NCBI GenBank assembly: GCA_022821985.1 | Contig: JAJECP010000035.1 | Location: 248,001-312,000, forward strand | DNA: 64,000 nucleotides | DNA from: Acidimicrobiia bacterium | GTDB lineage: Bacteria; Actinomycetota; Acidimicrobiia; Acidimicrobiales; Poriferisodalaceae | Direction: 5' to 3' | Shown: positions 61,746-64,000 of the stretch, piece by piece | How positions within the stretch are numbered: position 1 is the first letter of the stretch | Layout: every line of letters begins with the position of its first letter | The notes under the pieces: generated by a model | What the model was told of the DNA's origin: nothing | Databases searched by the model: none | Seen by the model: the letters and a program-made list of their open reading frames with translations, nothing else | Translations under genes and position numbers: made by a program

Positions 61746-62123
61746 GTGGGCACCACGCACGTCACCGTCACCGTCAAGAACCCAGCAGCACGCGATCGCG
61801 CCTGGCAAGGCGAGTTCCTGGTGGACACCGGCGCCATCGAGTCGCTGGTACCGCGTCAACACCTCGAAGCCATCGGCATCGAGCCGTTCGGATCTCGCAC
61901 ATACGAGATGGCCGACGGCCGTCGGCTGCAATTCGACATCGGAGGTGCCGAGCTCGAGTTCATGGACGAGATGGTCATGGGCACCGTGGTGTTCGTCGAC
62001 GACGACGTCGAGCCGTTGCTCGGCCTCACCGCGCTGGAGTCAGCCGGCATCGAGGTCGACCCGCGCAACCAGCAGCTCAAACGCCTGTCCGCCGTGAGAC
62101 TCAAGGCGCTCGCTGCCCACTGA
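61746..62123 (+). CDS. Retropepsin-like clan AA aspartic protease family protein
   Basis: 125 residues from GTG 61746, chosen because AGGAGG stands six bases upstream and the family usually begins at this GTTHVTVTV block; ATG 61620 would add 42 basic residues. The catalytic-type Asp27-Thr-Gly is in FLVDTGAIESLVPRQHL, and LLGLTALESAGIEVDPRNQQLKRL is a family hallmark. Whether it is a protease in vivo is unknown. Homologues are short and stand alone. Confidence 0.82.
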   Translation: MGTTHVTVTVKNPAARDRAWQGEFLVDTGAIESLVPRQHLEAIGIEPFGSRTYEMADGRRLQFDIGGAELEFMDEMVMGTVVFVDDDVEPLLGLTALESAGIEVDPRNQQLKRLSAVRLKALAAH

Positions 62124-62167
62124 CCTCAACAACATGACTGTCACACCGCTGACGTAAGTTCGCCGGG

Positions 62168-64000
62168 GTGCAGCAGCTCTCGATTCGACGTGTCGGCTAT
62201 GGACGCCCGGCCTGCGATGAGCTTGAGGCGTTCGTGCGGGCCGCCAAGGCCGATGATCCGTTCGCGCCGGTCACGGTGGTGGTGCGCAGCAACTACGAGG
62301 GCGTTGCACTTCGCCGGCAGCTCACGCGACAGCGTGCCGAATCGGCAGGTCCCGAGCAGGCTCACCGCGGGCTTGTCGCCATCGAGTTCTGGACCTTGCA
62401 GCGAGTGGCCGACGAGCTGGGATCTGCCGACTTGCGCTCCCAGGGGCGTCAGCCGGTCAACGACCTCGTCATCGCGGCGGCGATTCGCCAGGAGCTGGCC
62501 GAAGCCCCCGGCATGTTCGCCGACATCGCCGATCATGCAGCCACCGAGGTCTCACTGGCGCGGGCATTCGCCGAAGTGCGCTCGCTGCGCGGCGACCAGC
62601 GAGAACGGCTCGGCACATCCGACTCCGCACGGGTACGCGAGGTGGCCCGCTTCATCCAGCGGGTCTGGGGGCGACTGGAAGCACAGAACTACTACGACCC
62701 GAACGGCCTGCTCGAACACGTCGTCGGCCTCCTGAGCGGTCTCACGGAAAGCGAAGCGGAGCGCCGGCGGCAGCGGCTCGGTCGCATCGTGCTGCACCTG
62801 CCGCGAGATCTCTCACCGAACGAGTTCCGACTGGTGCAAGCGCTGGCAGACACCACCGACATCGTCGTGCACCTCGGCGTCACCGGCAATCCAGTGGCGG
62901 ATCGCCCGGCGCACGATCTTCACGCGGCCTTGAGCGCGACCGGCAGCGATTCGGCGGCCTCGCAGCTCGTCGCCGAGGCCGGACTCGACGAGGTCACCGC
63001 CGACCGCATCATCAGCGTCACCGATCCCGACGAGGAAGTGCGTACCGCTGTGCGATCGGTGCTCGAAGATCTGGGCGACGGCGTACCGGCCAACGAGATC
63101 GCCGTCCTCATTCCTGCCCGTGACCCGTATGCGCGTTCGCTCGCCGATCAACTCGAGGCGGCGGGAATCGCGTGGAACGGCGACGCTGCCCAATCGCTGT
63201 CGGAGTCTGTCGTCGGGCGCTTCGTACTGAGCCTGATGCGGCTGGTCGTCGATCAACGGCTGCGACGTGTCGATGTCATGGCGATGCTGGCCGAAGCTCC
63301 CGTGTGGAGGCCCATGCTCACGGCGGACGGCACGCGCAGCCGTGCACCCGTTCCGGCAGCCGCCTGGGAACGGCTGGCACGAGCCGCCAACGTCGTCGAG
63401 GGATCCGACTGGATCCCCTCCGAGAGCCAGAGCGCTCGATCCGGCGACCCGGCCACCCGGCTCGGCCGCTACACGCGCTTGCTCGATGCCCAGATCGCCA
63501 CCGAGGAATCCGACCCCGAAGCCAGCGATGCCCGGCTGGCCCGCCTCCGGGCGGACCGGGAGCGCTGCGGCGACCTGGCCGAGTTCATCTCCGACTTGTC
63601 CCAGCACATCAGCCGGGCCGTATCGCTGCGCAGCTGGAACGACCTCTCCGCGTGGTTGCGCAGGCAGGTGACCGCCTTACTTGGTCGCACGACCGACGAC
63701 GACTGGGCGCCAGGCCTGCCCGCTGGCACGACCGGTGCCCACCGTCCCGACGACATCAGCGATGGAGGCCCCTCCCAGCCCAGGGGCGCCGGACTCAGCG
63801 ACGCCCAAACGCGCTGGGATGTCGAACGGGCCGCTGCTCAGCGAATCGATCACATCGTCGAAGGGCTCAGCACCCTCGGCACCATCGAGCCAGCTGCCGA
63901 TGCATCGCTGCTCCTGCGCACGCTGCAGTCGCAGTTGGCCAGTCCGCATGGGCTGAGCGGCCGGGTCGGCGCCGGTGTCTTCGTCGGCAGGATCGGCAGC
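62168..64000 (+). CDS. AddB/AdnA-like recombination nuclease-helicase subunit (partial)
   Basis: The frame opens at GTG 62168 and stays open to the right edge (611 codons). It reads as the N-terminal helicase-like part of AddB-type or related double-strand-break repair proteins: VTVVVRSNYEGVALRRQL replaces the P loop of active helicases, then VAIEFWTLQRVADELG, a later DPDEEVRTAVRSVLEDLGDG and EIAVLIPARDPYARSLADQL with LEAAGIAWNG. The PD-(D/E)xK nuclease domain expected at the C-terminus lies outside the window, as would a UvrD/AddA partner. The lack of a GxGKT motif supports AddB over AddA. Confidence 0.8.
   Translation, partial: MQQLSIRRVGYGRPACDELEAFVRAAKADDPFAPVTVVVRSNYEGVALRRQLTRQRAESAGPEQAHRGLVAIEFWTLQRVADELGSADLRSQGRQPVNDLVIAAAIRQELAEAPGMFADIADHAATEVSLARAFAEVRSLRGDQRERLGTSDSARVREVARFIQRVWGRLEAQNYYDPNGLLEHVVGLLSGLTESEAERRRQRLGRIVLHLPRDLSPNEFRLVQALADTTDIVVHLGVTGNPVADRPAHDLHAALSATGSDSAASQLVAEAGLDEVTADRIISVTDPDEEVRTAVRSVLEDLGDGVPANEIAVLIPARDPYARSLADQLEAAGIAWNGDAAQSLSESVVGRFVLSLMRLVVDQRLRRVDVMAMLAEAPVWRPMLTADGTRSRAPVPAAAWERLARAANVVEGSDWIPSESQSARSGDPATRLGRYTRLLDAQIATEESDPEASDARLARLRADRERCGDLAEFISDLSQHISRAVSLRSWNDLSAWLRRQVTALLGRTTDDDWAPGLPAGTTGAHRPDDISDGGPSQPRGAGLSDAQTRWDVERAAAQRIDHIVEGLSTLGTIEPAADASLLLRTLQSQLASPHGLSGRVGAGVFVGRIGS

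Noticed and set aside
1-64000. tRNA, rRNA, CRISPR arrays, riboswitches and insertion sequences
   Set aside because: No cloverleaf, regularly spaced repeats, transposase or recognisable aptamer core was found by reading; a covariance-model scan would be decisive.

Overview
This is a GC-rich window with frequent GTG starts and tight ATGA/GTGA gene overlaps. The gene content suggests an aerobic, heterotrophic actinobacterium, plausibly of class Acidimicrobiia. The clues are an F420-type LLM oxidoreductase, a DUF5317-type membrane protein, an Mrp ATPase without the C-terminal Cys pair, two CaiB/BaiF CoA-transferases, two crotonases, phenylacetyl-CoA epoxidase genes, and TRAP and Liv-type transporters. 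The taxonomic placement is inference.

Region by region. 1-5.5 kb: a secreted protein with a charged helical repeat running off the left edge, a gap with a possible small RNA, SelO, Mrp, and a secreted/membrane pair. 5.5-12.7 kb: a complete cytochrome c maturation System I operon in the order ccmA-B-C-D-E-F-G-H, all on the minus strand, including a 55-residue CcmD, followed by a mini biotin carrier. 12.8-18.6 kb: a DUF5317-type protein, small membrane proteins, a CoA-transferase and valyl-tRNA synthetase. 18.6-24.8 kb: an accessory stretch with a tyrosine recombinase, a His/Cys-rich secreted protein paralogous to the left-edge gene, MscS, and an AAA/DUF4143 ATPase. 24.9-34.6 kb: a YhaO/YhaN (SbcDC-like) pair, two crotonases, RsgA, an oligopeptide-type binding lipoprotein and RmuC. 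34.7-39.6 kb: an orphan CoxL-like molybdenum hydroxylase and paaA-D-B-C.

39.7-47.8 kb is the most interesting part. A Liv/Urt/Ami-type transporter (binding lipoprotein, LivH, a LivM-LivG fusion, LivF) and an amidase are preceded by an ArsR-family repressor gene and a gene for a signal-less protein that fuses an SRPBCC domain to an AmiC-like ligand-binding domain. This protein is a paralogue of the transporter's own binding protein. Very similar 21-bp operator-like sites lie in front of arsR and in front of the transporter operon. I read this as a cytoplasmic amide or urea-analogue sensing circuit that controls its own uptake and hydrolysis genes.

47.8-64 kb: a methylthioadenosine salvage pair (MtnP, MTA/SAH deaminase), a second Liv permease pair without ATPase or binding protein, a methyltransferase, an SDR, a second CoA-transferase, a UspA-like plus receiver fusion, a thioesterase, a TRAP transporter (Q-M-P order, Tat lipoprotein binding protein), an F420-type oxidoreductase, a retropepsin-like protein, and the start of an AddB-like recombination nuclease that runs off the right edge. 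I saw no rRNA, tRNA, CRISPR array or insertion sequence.
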